Shown: positions 38,201 to 45,503 of the stretch, in pieces | Numbering within the stretch: the stretch's first letter is position 1 | Layout of the letters: each line of letters opens with the position of its first letter | Assembly (NCBI GenBank): GCA_027488905.1 | Contig: JAIYAT010000019.1 | Span: 1 to 64,000, forward strand | DNA length: 64,000 bases | Direction: 5' to 3' | Source of the DNA: Bacteroidota bacterium | GTDB taxonomy: Bacteria; Bacteroidota; Bacteroidia; UKL13-3 | Notes under the pieces: model-generated | What the model saw: the letters and a program-made list of their open reading frames with translations, nothing else | Told to the model about the DNA's origin: nothing | Databases searched by the model: none | Position numbers and translations under genes: made by a program

Positions 38201-38362
38201 ATCTGTAGGGCTTACCCCTGTTAGCACAGCTCTTATTTGAAGCGGCTTGCCAAAACAGATGATGTTTGGACCCACATCAAGGGAAAGCGTCTGCGCAAAT
38301 GAGGATGCAGATAGTAACACTGCAATCACCCAAAAGGCTAATCTGGTAAATAATCGATTCAT
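32228..38362 (-). CDS. Giant secreted PKD-repeat protein with T9SS type B (gliding-associated) C-terminal domain
   Basis: 2044 residues with a signal peptide (about 1-23, SASSFA/Q). Multiple PKD-like domains are marked by W/FxFGD or WDWGDG blocks: FDWGNGDSTV (near 66), FKWDFGDDSTY (near 245), WEFGDQY, IWDWGDGTLTI and IYWDFESDGVVDF, each followed by a 'TY..AGTY.V'-like strand. The last about 85 residues are the CHU_C/type B sorting domain: VFTPNGDTKNDVF, IWNRWGGLVFES and PEGTYYFVFKY. Type B cargo in Flavobacterium (SprB-like) needs a SprF partner, and two PorP/SprF genes lie at 44.4-46.5 kb. It is probably a surface adhesin. It sits 71 bp downstream of the anti-sigma-like gene and a terminator follows it. 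Confidence 0.88.
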   Translation of the reverse strand: MNRLFTRLAFWVIAVLLSASSFAQTLSLDVGPNIICFGKPLQIRAVLTGVSPTDVTAYRFDWGNGDSTVNFIGNPVVNFATKQYAAAGVYLITVTARFSNRGPLTASYIDTVYNLPVAGFSLTSLDSQCYSGNSYCFKEAATQGPAPSLPLVLRTLTYGDGNQDQLAVSETKCHSFSKGGVPFNVGYSVSDIGGCASQAFRSIYVGNDLRPRFAVSGNPRCDTTPYVFINQTPVSPSSLQWFKWDFGDDSTYTSSDPIKPADLAWWSNFTHFYIKDGVFNPTLTIKGKFLNCTESFQYSMSGNQLPENIIIRYDLRSRRGSMNDTIADSVCIANLMAGGVCLYNMYPLQGVNTPIQILWDFADPNANPPGSDKFLNQTGPCYKYQGQGHYFPKLYVQCPGKPLKRVDFWSRISEPSPSDTLYNVPPIPNPRLHTINGYIFSANDIISKYRWIPISGGAPRDSIVSYWKYFTDDTLDRFKFKTRADLVGFGVNVLGPTVAIENPIIPIVVKQNLKVQCAPTFPVEFVNASSIYQSHNLYIRWEFGDQYAPRCTSFSVPDPSKPNGGMQPYTTAIDLANRTLPRFITGGVIYPGGVNCAFSHDTLPIHKYERWSRIYQWQRNGHDYPPYDSSATGWTKDPAQASPGGKKLVAAIDLADWGKPMFSSGPTPSRIDTLDMYPQDIQPNRPITVRNGVIPDPIANYYGYWELTLPNGTTSDTSGFLRQSPGGPNLNMPNMPNGISRRYRGNTIIPGTNMTMYEYIFNRVVQRCPTVTLLMKDSFNNQSADPIRTLRRINMNMSDSTIIINQRHEMSVGGKELILDTDTFSFKKGNIINSIRQVRYKNPASFDSLRYSWVWDQFYFPSDSSLVLENGVFVTKFCGWGEPFYQKADTVVYGGSIVIIPADSFIDYNILCKSGKYKLIYNSYSYDLQYDSSNNQYYILFPEDNFHVDGLDCGGTSTLQLPLVGADAFGLGRTGKICPDLFSGASGGRIRFEFGRVDTIPGTYPDCGGRTFMLFNYDSLADRRDQTPCDLDGFVHFDGSWGGAPPGQNAMTPGGNTWPAFNNAPNFNPLTAWTGPGGTSSITHYLPAGPWPYTNSPVDPKGYVTVGLMLGSGCNNSGCTGPDPNCISDTVWYHKFLHLITLNATFTFRKAGGNIAYGVPSRLPSQDYTYDSAQFYPSTAGPLPNGNWREPWNRLYGKGDIIEFETYVKEQDFVLADIWDWGDGTLTIDSFYTNKQDTFVRLDPVNFPNDSVFFERYTYPINRVRFFLSTETIPFTVLSATVPHPMGVRVFRGIKRDTIWRCDDPTRAFPPQSIKVTNVLIDSAFHLWPLTHQYFKSSYEMTAGPGTTIKRGAITPVDHILVTTTQCLNSKQRQLVVGTVDTFTVFEKNGLSDGVFCIGQEALFVDSIRYWFPKPYGANNVFGPSRPLDIPDYTFPGGEVEIYNDNHGRAMNGYPNDSIKTFVNYSKYYVTTAATCPFGWVQQAGTINNTCYKIDTAFFERIYWDFESDGVVDFAGKNARHTYKVPGRYTVSMITRDTVGYYDTCFTVLNVVEPVARISSASLFNCDNPVQFFDSSYIVDGCVASQGFPCDNVDWRRWWFGDAGFDSLAWRSEAPNPTYAYKKNGWYSIMQVLKTQQGCYDTARKDIYLRGPRPRIKLLGDTLGCTPYRLKIVSYPNDSGIFSVTPATFIRPGRPDGAYETILLNNPDTVEVVYDYEGVYELTAVGYDTYPITNALCPPVVVPDTAGGEKRIKIYVKNPYKVEVASSKSLVCVGEPFIISNRSSMDTITKFRMYAYNSNYTAIVDTMFKTNYLQDTSFGYIFQNAGTYNLVMQSTSFIENTPKCSSTDTVTIKAVKAKADLRIDSIGVPKYIVWNESDSTSADAYVWRVYNPDGGIRTEVQVPSNSDKFFNLGELDFKNDIGVFKVCVWAVTKGLEYCIDSACKEVVNDFKVEIKVPNVFTPNGDTKNDVFNIDINGEEMYDLKIWNRWGGLVFESTNSEIMWNGRTQNVGEENPEGTYYFVFKYALRGQTEETVRGSITLIRD

Positions 38363-38433
38363 ATTATATAATTTAGTGTGTAGTTCTTTTTAAAATTGTT
38401 TGCCAATCTATTCATTTTATTTCAATTTTCAAA

Positions 38434-39354
38434 TTATCTAAATAGCATTATTAATCCCTGGTTGGTGTTCATCTTTGTTTCATTTTTATACCTATAGTTC
38501 AAAACAAAAGCAAATTTACCTGTTGAACATAATTCCCCAGTTCTTGTATTCTCGCCATTCCAATGCTCATTTACTTTATCTGATTCAAATACCAATTGGC
38601 CTTTAAAATCATATATACTTAAATGGTATTCAGCTATTTCCTCTATTTCTACAAACCAAGAGTCATTTTTTCCATCACCATTTGGTGAAATTACATTGTA
38701 AAACTTAGGTTGTCTATTTTCTGTAAAATCTGCATTATTTTGTACTTCATTTAACAATTCTAAGGACTCTTCAGTTTCGTTGGCTGGGCGACTCAATGCC
38801 TCATTTTCTTTTGAACCTGGTAACTGCTCATTTTTATTTGATTCTTTTGGACTTTCGAGCTTTGAAATTAAATCCTCAATAGTTCCCACATTAGTTTGAA
38901 CTGGAGCATGTTGAGTTTCTGATTCTATTGATGTAGGCTTAAGGTCTTGAGTAGTTTTGTTGCTTGATTCTAAAGCAATAGATTTATTTTGTGCTACTTC
39001 TTTCTTTTTATCCAAGCTTTGAACCTCCATTTCGTCCTTTTGGTTCAAACCTATACTTGCTGTTGTTGCTTCTTTAGTAATTTCTGTTATGGGTTGAACA
39101 ACAGTTTCTTCACTTAAAAAATAATAAGCAATTGACCCAACTGAGAGGGTGCCCGCTACCATTACCACTTTAGTAAAAGTTGAAATGGATTTTGCCGCAC
39201 TGATAATTGTATTGCTAGCTGGCTCGGCAACGTTAGAAAAGCCCGTTGTTTGCAAATCTGCTTGGATTGAATCCCAAACATTCGCCGGTGGCTCTGCCCT
39301 ATAACCGTCCATTTTAGCGGATAGCAATTGATCTATTTTATTTTCTATTTTCAA
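38434..39354 (-). CDS. Membrane-anchored anti-sigma-like protein carrying a T9SS type B domain
   Basis: 306 residues with unusual architecture. Residues 1-60 are cytoplasm-like and hydrophilic (IDQLLSAKMDGYRAEPPANVWDSIQADL), as in Bacteroidota anti-sigma-like proteins. A single membrane helix spans about 62-80. A Glu/Lys/Ser-rich linker (about 81-215) leads to a full CHU_C domain: SPNGDGKNDSW (223-233), SIYDFKGQLVFES and WNGENTRTG. No signal peptide precedes the helix and no zinc anti-sigma HxxxCxxC motif is seen. It starts 3 bp after the ECF sigma gene, so it is probably its regulator. The type B domain would sit in the periplasm, perhaps as a sensor of secretion (inference). Confidence 0.75.
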   Translation of the reverse strand: MKIENKIDQLLSAKMDGYRAEPPANVWDSIQADLQTTGFSNVAEPASNTIISAAKSISTFTKVVMVAGTLSVGSIAYYFLSEETVVQPITEITKEATTASIGLNQKDEMEVQSLDKKKEVAQNKSIALESSNKTTQDLKPTSIESETQHAPVQTNVGTIEDLISKLESPKESNKNEQLPGSKENEALSRPANETEESLELLNEVQNNADFTENRQPKFYNVISPNGDGKNDSWFVEIEEIAEYHLSIYDFKGQLVFESDKVNEHWNGENTRTGELCSTGKFAFVLNYRYKNETKMNTNQGLIMLFR

Positions 39355-39357
39355 AAC

Positions 39358-39903
39358 CTATTCTTTTTCTTTATTTAATGCCTTCCAAGTTTGAATGAAA
39401 ATCACACGTGCCCTAGACAACTGACTTTTTGAGGTGCCTTCATTTATGCCCAGCATTTCTGCAATTTCTGCATGAGAATAACCTTCAATTGCATACAAGT
39501 TGAGTATGGTTCGATAGCCAGTTGCCATGTTTTGCATTATCTCAAAAATCTCTTTTTGAGAAATTTTACCCATGGCATCTGCTTCTTGGCCTATGTTATA
39601 AGCCTCTTCCACATCACTTTGATTCATGTGGTTTTTATTTACGCGATAGTGCTCTAAAGCCGTATTAATAAAAACTCTTTTCATCCAACCTTCCAAAGAA
39701 CCCTTTCCTGTATACTGATTTAGCTTAGTAAATACTTTAACAAAACCTTCTTGTAAAATATCCTTCGCATCTTCCTTGGTATTACTATACCTAAGGCATA
39801 CTGCATACATAGTACTGCTAAAGTGTTGGTAAAATTCCTTTTGGCATTTTACCTCTTTCCTTAAACACCCCTGGAGAATTTTTTCATCAAGCTGTTTGTT
39901 CAC
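39358..39903 (-). CDS. ECF-family RNA polymerase sigma factor
   Basis: 181 residues with sigma region 2 (about 25-95: AKDILQEGFVKVFTKL, GSLEGWMKRVFINTALEHYR) and region 4 (about 125-175: GYSHAEIAEMLGINEGTSKS, with an LSRAR helix). No region 1.1 or 3 is present, so it is a group 4 sigma factor. The start is a GTG at 39903; no ATG lies near. It is the first gene of a unit with the anti-sigma-like protein and then the PKD giant. It is divergent from the SBBP-repeat protein across 144 bp. It probably directs transcription of surface or secretion genes nearby (inference from layout). Confidence 0.92.
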   Translation of the reverse strand: MNKQLDEKILQGCLRKEVKCQKEFYQHFSSTMYAVCLRYSNTKEDAKDILQEGFVKVFTKLNQYTGKGSLEGWMKRVFINTALEHYRVNKNHMNQSDVEEAYNIGQEADAMGKISQKEIFEIMQNMATGYRTILNLYAIEGYSHAEIAEMLGINEGTSKSQLSRARVIFIQTWKALNKEKE

Positions 39904-39995
39904 TTTAACTTACTTATTGTATCAGATTAAAAAGAAATACATTTGGTTGCAATGCTCTTATTTTTTTTCTTAATTAATCCATAATTGAGTTACCG

Positions 39996-40028
39996 TTTGT
40001 CTTTTACCATGCGAATTGCCTAATTTAG
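39996..40028 (+). promoter_or_regulatory. Possible promoter of the SBBP-repeat gene
   Basis: TTTG at 39996-39999 and TAATTTAG at 40021-40028 with a 21 bp spacer. The -7 box differs from TAnnTTTG at one position. It lies in the 144 bp gap between the divergent sigma-factor and SBBP-protein genes, which holds nothing else I can name. Confidence 0.4.
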
Positions 40029-40044
40029 TGGAGAAAATAAATAC

Positions 40045-40054
40045 GGTTTGAACC
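40045..40054 (+). repeat. Copy of the GGTTTGAACC motif overlapping a start codon
   Basis: The exact 10-mer straddles the inferred TTG start (40048-40050) of the SBBP-repeat gene. It is the only one of the 20 copies that reaches outside a coding sequence. It could affect initiation there, or be incidental. Confidence 0.6.
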
Positions 40055-42852
40055 AAAAACTTTTGATAATCCTTATCCTGCTTTTTCAAATCCTTGAAAT
40101 AAGCGCCAGAAACTCTTCAAATGATAAGCCTCAAAACAATGGTTTCCATTGGGTACAAAATAACGGCCAATGGGATAAGGCTATTTTATTTAGAAGCATT
40201 GCCGCAGCTCATGAAATTCAGCTTCAAGCCAATGGCATTCAATATTACTTTTTTGACCCAATTCAAACTAGCAGATTAGCTGGGCATCATGCTACAAAAT
40301 TGGCCTCAGATACAGCCTTATCAGTTCACGGTTTGAACCTAACCTATTTAAACGCAAAAGGAGGAAAACCACAAATAGAAATAGCTACTGGTTTTTACCA
40401 TAACTACTTTCTGGGGAATAATCCCGCGCAATGGCAAAGCAAAGTGCCAGTTGCCACAGCTGTTTCCTTACAAAATTTATATCAAGGTATCAGTTTGTAT
40501 CTTAAAAACGACCAAAACAAACTAAAATACGAATACCATATAGCGCCAAATGCAAAGCTTGCCGACCTACAAATAAAAATAGAGGGGGCACAAAAAATTT
40601 ACATACAATATGGCGAGTTATACATTCAAACAAGTTTTGAAACCCTCAAAGAAACTCGTCCAATAGCTTGGCAATACATAGATGGAAGAAAAGTTGAAGT
40701 TGAGGTAAACTTTAAATTAGAAGGGTCTATAATAAGTTTTGAACCAAACACATCTTATAATACTAATTATCCGCTTGTAATTGACCCTGAAATTGTCTTT
40801 CTAACCTATTCTGGCTCAACCGCAGATAATTTTGGTTGTTCTGCAACCTATGGAGAAAATGGAACTTTATATGCCGCGGGAATAACCACTGGACCAAGCA
40901 CCATTGCGAATGGAAAATACCCAACCACAGCAGGCGCTTTTCAATTAGACTTCGCAGGAGGTGGTTTTTCGGAAGGAGAAATTGGTCTTTCTCAATTTCC
41001 TTGCGATATCACCATTTCCAAATATAGTGCAGATGGCAGCCAACTACTTTATGCTACTTATTTAGGAGGAACCAACAATGAAATTCCACACAGCTTGGTA
41101 GTTGACAATAACAACAATTTAGTAGTTTTAGGAAACACCTATTCCGCTAACTTCCCAACTACTTCTGGCGTATTTGATAATAGCCATAATGGTAGGCATG
41201 ATATTATCCTTTCAAAGTTTAATGAAAATGGGCAACTAATTGCCTCAACCTATTTAGGTGGACCTGCCAATGATGGCATCAATTTTAATAATATTACCAA
41301 TTACTTTTTTGCAGATAGCTACCGAGGTGATGTTATTACCGATGCCGACAACAATATTTTCATTTGTACTTTTACGCAATCTGACACCTTCCCAACAAGC
41401 AGCGGTGTTATTCAAACCAAACTCAATGGCACTCAAGATGGTGTAGTGGCAAAGTTTAGTCCTGGTTTAAGTACAATAGAGTGGAGCACCTTGCTTGGTG
41501 GCTCTGGCGTGGATGCATTTTACAGCATTGATTTTGCAAAAAATGGAGATATCTTACTCTGTGGTGGCACCAATAGCATTGATTTTAAAACAGCGCCCAA
41601 TTCCTTTCAACCTTCCTTTGCTGGTGGAACATGTGATGGGCTCATAGCAAAAATTTCAAGCGATGGAAAGACACTTTTAGCTGCTACCTATTTTGGAACT
41701 GACCAATACGACCAAACCATTTCTTTGGAAGAAGACGCTGATAACAACATTTATGTGGTTGGGCAAAGTAAAGGAACTATCCCAGTTACATCGGGGAAAT
41801 ACAATAATCCTAATTCTCATCAATTTATTGCCTCTTTAACTGAAGACTTAAAATCAAAAAGATGGTCAACCGTTTTTGGTTCAGGCCGAAACCAAATTGA
41901 CCTAACCATAAATGCCTTTTTGGTGGATGACTGCAAACGAATTTATGTAAGTTCTTGGGGCGGCAGAACAGCTACTAAAATAGATGGAACAAATTCTTCA
42001 ACCGTTGGTTTACAAGTAACAGCAGATGCTTTCCAAACCAAAACAGATGGAAGTGATTTTTACTTGATGTTGCTGAACAAAGAAGCAAGTGACTTGCTCT
42101 ACGCCACCTTTTTAGGAGGTGATAACCCAAATAATACGGGCGACCATGTGGATGGAGGCACGAGCAGGTTTGATAAACGCGGCGTTGTATATCAAAGCAT
42201 GTGCGCAAGCTGTCCACTTGGGACTACTCCATTTACTGACTTAAAAACCACTCCAGCAAATGTGTTTGGACTGGTTAATGTTAGTCCACGTTGCAGCAAT
42301 GCGGCTCTAAAATTTGACTTTAGGATTTCAAAAACGCAATTTAGATATACTATAGACACTTGTTCATCAACCTTTAGTTTTTTCAATGAAACACCTGGTG
42401 CTGCAAACTTTTTTTGGCGCTTTCCAGATGGAGATTCCAGTTATGAAGAGAATCCAGTTAAACAATTAAGTAGCAAGTACTATAATCTTCCAATTGTGTT
42501 AATTACAGAATTCGGGACAAATTGTGCAGATACTGCGCCTGGTTCGGTAAATATATCCGACTCTTTGAGTAATATTAAAAGAGCAAATGTATTTACTCCG
42601 AATGGAGATGGCTTAAATGATGAGTATCGGTTGGATGGCGCAATTGGTCAATGCGAGGAAGGAGAAATATTTATATACAACAGATGGGGCCAATTAGTCT
42701 TTGAATCTAAGAGTATTAATTTCAGGTGGAATGGTAGAGACCAAGTTGGTAATGAAATGGCTGAAGGAGTTTATTATTACTTATTAAAGACCAAAAAGAG
42801 AACAGAGGAACAATGGAAAGATGCGCATGGCACCATAACTTTAATAAAATAA
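40048..42852 (+). CDS. Secreted SBBP-repeat beta-propeller protein with T9SS type B domain
   Basis: 934 residues. A signal peptide (KLLIILILLFQIL) leads to an N-terminal beta domain (about 30-250, with HWVQNNGQWDKAILF) of the kind common in Bacteroidota surface proteins. SBBP-type repeats (about 255-700) follow, each with a YATYLGG-like core: LLYATYLGG, IASTYLGG, IEWSTLLGG, LLAATYFG and LLYATFLGG. A PKD-like region (near 780-830, FFWRFPDGDSSY) precedes the CHU_C domain from about 847 (VFTPNGDGLNDEY, IYNRWGQLVFES). It is probably a surface adhesin secreted by the T9SS. The start is TTG at 40048, since no ATG follows the in-frame stop at 40021 until far inside. It is convergent with gldJ, with a terminator between. 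Confidence 0.85.
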   Translation: MNQKLLIILILLFQILEISARNSSNDKPQNNGFHWVQNNGQWDKAILFRSIAAAHEIQLQANGIQYYFFDPIQTSRLAGHHATKLASDTALSVHGLNLTYLNAKGGKPQIEIATGFYHNYFLGNNPAQWQSKVPVATAVSLQNLYQGISLYLKNDQNKLKYEYHIAPNAKLADLQIKIEGAQKIYIQYGELYIQTSFETLKETRPIAWQYIDGRKVEVEVNFKLEGSIISFEPNTSYNTNYPLVIDPEIVFLTYSGSTADNFGCSATYGENGTLYAAGITTGPSTIANGKYPTTAGAFQLDFAGGGFSEGEIGLSQFPCDITISKYSADGSQLLYATYLGGTNNEIPHSLVVDNNNNLVVLGNTYSANFPTTSGVFDNSHNGRHDIILSKFNENGQLIASTYLGGPANDGINFNNITNYFFADSYRGDVITDADNNIFICTFTQSDTFPTSSGVIQTKLNGTQDGVVAKFSPGLSTIEWSTLLGGSGVDAFYSIDFAKNGDILLCGGTNSIDFKTAPNSFQPSFAGGTCDGLIAKISSDGKTLLAATYFGTDQYDQTISLEEDADNNIYVVGQSKGTIPVTSGKYNNPNSHQFIASLTEDLKSKRWSTVFGSGRNQIDLTINAFLVDDCKRIYVSSWGGRTATKIDGTNSSTVGLQVTADAFQTKTDGSDFYLMLLNKEASDLLYATFLGGDNPNNTGDHVDGGTSRFDKRGVVYQSMCASCPLGTTPFTDLKTTPANVFGLVNVSPRCSNAALKFDFRISKTQFRYTIDTCSSTFSFFNETPGAANFFWRFPDGDSSYEENPVKQLSSKYYNLPIVLITEFGTNCADTAPGSVNISDSLSNIKRANVFTPNGDGLNDEYRLDGAIGQCEEGEIFIYNRWGQLVFESKSINFRWNGRDQVGNEMAEGVYYYLLKTKKRTEEQWKDAHGTITLIK

Positions 42853-42853
42853 A

Positions 42854-42880
42854 AAAGGCCCCCAAAATTGGGAGCCTTTT
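42854..42880. terminator. Bidirectional terminator between the SBBP gene and gldJ
   Basis: An imperfect stem, AAAGGCCCCC paired with GGGAGCCTTT (one C/A mismatch) around AAAATT, with A and T runs on both sides, between two convergent genes. Confidence 0.75.
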
Positions 42881-42897
42881 CATATAAGTTAAAAATC

Positions 42898-44343
42898 TTA
42901 TTTCTTTCCTTTTGTCATAGAACCAACTCTGTCCATTACACAACGGAAACCGATTGTTGCAGTAGCTTGTTCTTGATCCAAATAACGGCGAGTTCCTGGT
43001 ACTAACCAATATGCTTTATCAGCCCATGAACCACCTTTGTAAACTCTTGCTGCGTTATCAATTAATGAACTAACACCATACTCATATTTCATTTCGATGT
43101 CTGTATATTGTAGTTCATCTTTATAACCAATATTGTCTGCTTTTTTGTAGTTTCTACGTTTTGCATTATCCTCTTCGGTTACATCGATATAAATTAAGCG
43201 GCCCAATGAATCCTTTTCTGAAATATAACCATCAGCATCTGCTTGAATTTTCTTGTACTCATTACCACGATATGGGTTAAAACCAGTCATATCCTCTAAA
43301 GACAATGGACGGTAAACGTCATTAGTCCACTCACTTACATTACCAGCCATGTGGTATAAACCGAAATCGTTAGGTAAATACGTTTTGTCTTTAACCAAAG
43401 TAGTGTAAATAGCACCGTCATTTAAGTTACCAGCAATACCTGCTCCGTCGCCACGTCCACGAGTATAGTTGGCATACATACGACCACGAGTTTTTTCAGT
43501 ATCAGCTCTGCGCAAGGTTAAACCATTCCAAGGATAAATTCTTTTCACATCAACGTTTTCATTAAAACCTGCTGATTTGTATGCATTAGCTGCATATTCC
43601 CACTCAGCTTCTGTTGGTAAGCGGTAAGAAGGTAAAAGGATACCATCTTCCATACGAACTTGGCGTTGCTTTCCGCCTGGAGCGTAATCACGAAGTTCTT
43701 TTTTAATGGTAGGTGTATAAAGGCCAAGAAGGTAAGCCTCAGTATTAAAATTATTGTCACCTGTTTGCTTTTGTATATCAAGGGTAACAAATCCTTCTCT
43801 CACCATAATCATTTCATTTACCCTGTCTGTGCGCCATTTGCAGTATTCTGCAGCTTGCACCCAGTTAACACCAACTACAGGATAATCTCTGTAGGCAGGG
43901 TGACGAAGGTAATACAATACATAAGGCTCGTTGTAAGAAAGCTTATCTCTCCAAACTAAAGTATCTGGAAGTGCCTTTGTGAAAATAACAGGGTTATCAG
44001 AATATTGGCGCATTAACCAATGCAAATATTCTAAGTAGTGAAAGTTAGACACTTCTGTTTCGTCCATGTAAAAACTGCTCACAGAAATTCTACGTTTCAT
44101 ATTGTTATGATCGTAGGTAAGATCTTGTTCAGCCTGACCCATTGTGAAGGTACCACCTTCAACAAAAATTAAACCTGGCCCAGTTTCTTGCTCCTTAAAC
44201 TTATGTTTCTCGAAGCCACCCCACTTTGCGTCGTTGTACTTCCACCCAGTGGTGCTGGATTTCCCGGCCTTATTACATGAGGTGCCAGTTAAAATACCGG
44301 CTGCTGCTGTAGCAATAAGAAAGAATTTTGAGATACCTTTCAT
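42898..44343 (-). CDS. gldJ: Gliding motility / T9SS lipoprotein GldJ
   Basis: 481 residues. The lipoprotein signal ends at Cys23 (LTGTSC), so it should be lipid-anchored in the outer membrane. The rest is an FGE-sulfatase-like (SUMF1) fold without the oxidase function: GTFTMGQAEQD, SFYMDETEVSNFHYLEYLHW, YRLPTEAEWEYAANA, GNVSEWTNDVYRP and GGSWADKAYW with GFRCV near the end. GldJ and GldK share this fold. The position beside porU and porV, as in Flavobacterium johnsoniae, decides for GldJ. It stabilises the T9SS/gliding apparatus. The start is the ATG at 44343. Downstream of the two porP genes on the same strand, 81 bp after the nearer one. Confidence 0.87.
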   Translation of the reverse strand: MKGISKFFLIATAAAGILTGTSCNKAGKSSTTGWKYNDAKWGGFEKHKFKEQETGPGLIFVEGGTFTMGQAEQDLTYDHNNMKRRISVSSFYMDETEVSNFHYLEYLHWLMRQYSDNPVIFTKALPDTLVWRDKLSYNEPYVLYYLRHPAYRDYPVVGVNWVQAAEYCKWRTDRVNEMIMVREGFVTLDIQKQTGDNNFNTEAYLLGLYTPTIKKELRDYAPGGKQRQVRMEDGILLPSYRLPTEAEWEYAANAYKSAGFNENVDVKRIYPWNGLTLRRADTEKTRGRMYANYTRGRGDGAGIAGNLNDGAIYTTLVKDKTYLPNDFGLYHMAGNVSEWTNDVYRPLSLEDMTGFNPYRGNEYKKIQADADGYISEKDSLGRLIYIDVTEEDNAKRRNYKKADNIGYKDELQYTDIEMKYEYGVSSLIDNAARVYKGGSWADKAYWLVPGTRRYLDQEQATATIGFRCVMDRVGSMTKGKK

Positions 44344-44366
44344 AATTTGATAACTATTGGAATTTT

Positions 44367-44374
44367 CAAAACTA
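44367..44374 (-). promoter_or_regulatory. Possible -7 element for gldJ
   Basis: Minus strand reads TAGTTTTG, a full match to TAnnTTTG. It lies 23 bp upstream of the ATG. A TTTTG at 44388-44392 is only 13 bp away, too close for the usual -33 spacing. Confidence 0.35.
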
Positions 44375-44424
44375 ACGAATTTTTTAACAAAATCATGTAA
44401 TTGTCCACTTTTTTTTATAAAATT

Positions 44425-45417
44425 TTATAGTGCAGGACAAATTAATTTTTTATTATAACGCGCACCCGATTTGTTCTTAGGCTTTATTTCGAAGCCTAAA
44501 GAAATCTCATGAGAACCGATGGTGGCGGTTTTAGCAGAAGAAATTATGGCATCATAGCTATATCCTATTCTAATAGCAGGTAGTTTAAACCCTATCATAA
44601 AAATAGCTGCATCGCCATTTGTAGAGGTTTGTCTGTACCATCCGCCAATTGTAAGTGCCTTTTGCTTAATGTATAAACCTAAGTTCATTTGATAGAAATT
44701 TCTTTGCTGCATGAACAAAATATTAGGGGACAGAATCACCCTGTTTTCCTCATACCTAGATTTATTTAAATAAATATTCAAACCGCCATGTGCTGTATAT
44801 TTACGTGGGAGTTTGAGCGCTTCATTGTCTGCATCGGGTGTATAAAAGGACATGTTTGGCTCAAGCAAATTGTGAATTGCAGCGCCAAAGAAAACTCTGC
44901 TACTATAAACTAAACCTCCAAATCCAAAATTTGGAACTGCAATTTGCTCCAAACCTTTGGCTTCAGCAGTTGGTAATATTGGCCCCCTAGTTGGATCAAT
45001 CATGTCTCTAAAAACAAACTTGCTAAAGTCGTATCTTCTTTGAAGGATTCCTCCTTGAATTGCGGCATTAAATGCCCACTGTCTATTTATTTCTAAATTA
45101 TAAGAATAAATAGCACTAATACTGGTTGTTGTTAGATTCCCGTCACCTGCAATATCATACATGGAAACAACTCCAAGTCCACTTTTAATCTTAGGCAAAT
45201 AAGTATCTAGACCTACTACTGCAGTGCGATAATTATTATTAAGTGCTGTATATTGGTCTCTAGCATTAAGCGTGAAACGAATTTTTCTAGCAGCTCCAGC
45301 CATTGCGGGATTTGTATATAATGGAGATGCATAGTATTGTGTGAGCTGAGGGTCTTGTGCAAGAACATCCCCTAGCATAAACAATAACAACGTAAAGAAT
45401 AAAATAATTCTATTCAT
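44425..45417 (-). CDS. PorP/SprF-family outer-membrane protein (copy 1)
   Basis: 330 residues from the ATG at 45417; the frame extends five codons to 45432 (MSIYT) but the signal peptide is cleaner from MNRIILFF. After the signal (LGDVLA/Q) comes the family hallmark DPQLTQYYASPLYTNPAMAG. The rest is a beta-barrel with many alternating hydrophobic strands: GLGVVSMYD, AFNAAIQGGILQRRYDFSKF and the closing HEISLGFEI. In Flavobacterium, SprF is required for secretion and attachment of SprB, a type B cargo. PorP of Porphyromonas joins the PorKLMNP trans-envelope complex. It lies 86 bp downstream of copy 2 and 81 bp upstream of gldJ. Confidence 0.88.
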   Translation of the reverse strand: MNRIILFFTLLLFMLGDVLAQDPQLTQYYASPLYTNPAMAGAARKIRFTLNARDQYTALNNNYRTAVVGLDTYLPKIKSGLGVVSMYDIAGDGNLTTTSISAIYSYNLEINRQWAFNAAIQGGILQRRYDFSKFVFRDMIDPTRGPILPTAEAKGLEQIAVPNFGFGGLVYSSRVFFGAAIHNLLEPNMSFYTPDADNEALKLPRKYTAHGGLNIYLNKSRYEENRVILSPNILFMQQRNFYQMNLGLYIKQKALTIGGWYRQTSTNGDAAIFMIGFKLPAIRIGYSYDAIISSAKTATIGSHEISLGFEIKPKNKSGARYNKKLICPAL

Positions 45418-45503
45418 GGTATAAATCGACATCGGAATAATTAAGAAACTGATTAATTCTTAATAAAGTATATCGTATTGCAACTTAAGAAAAATTTACA
45501 AAA

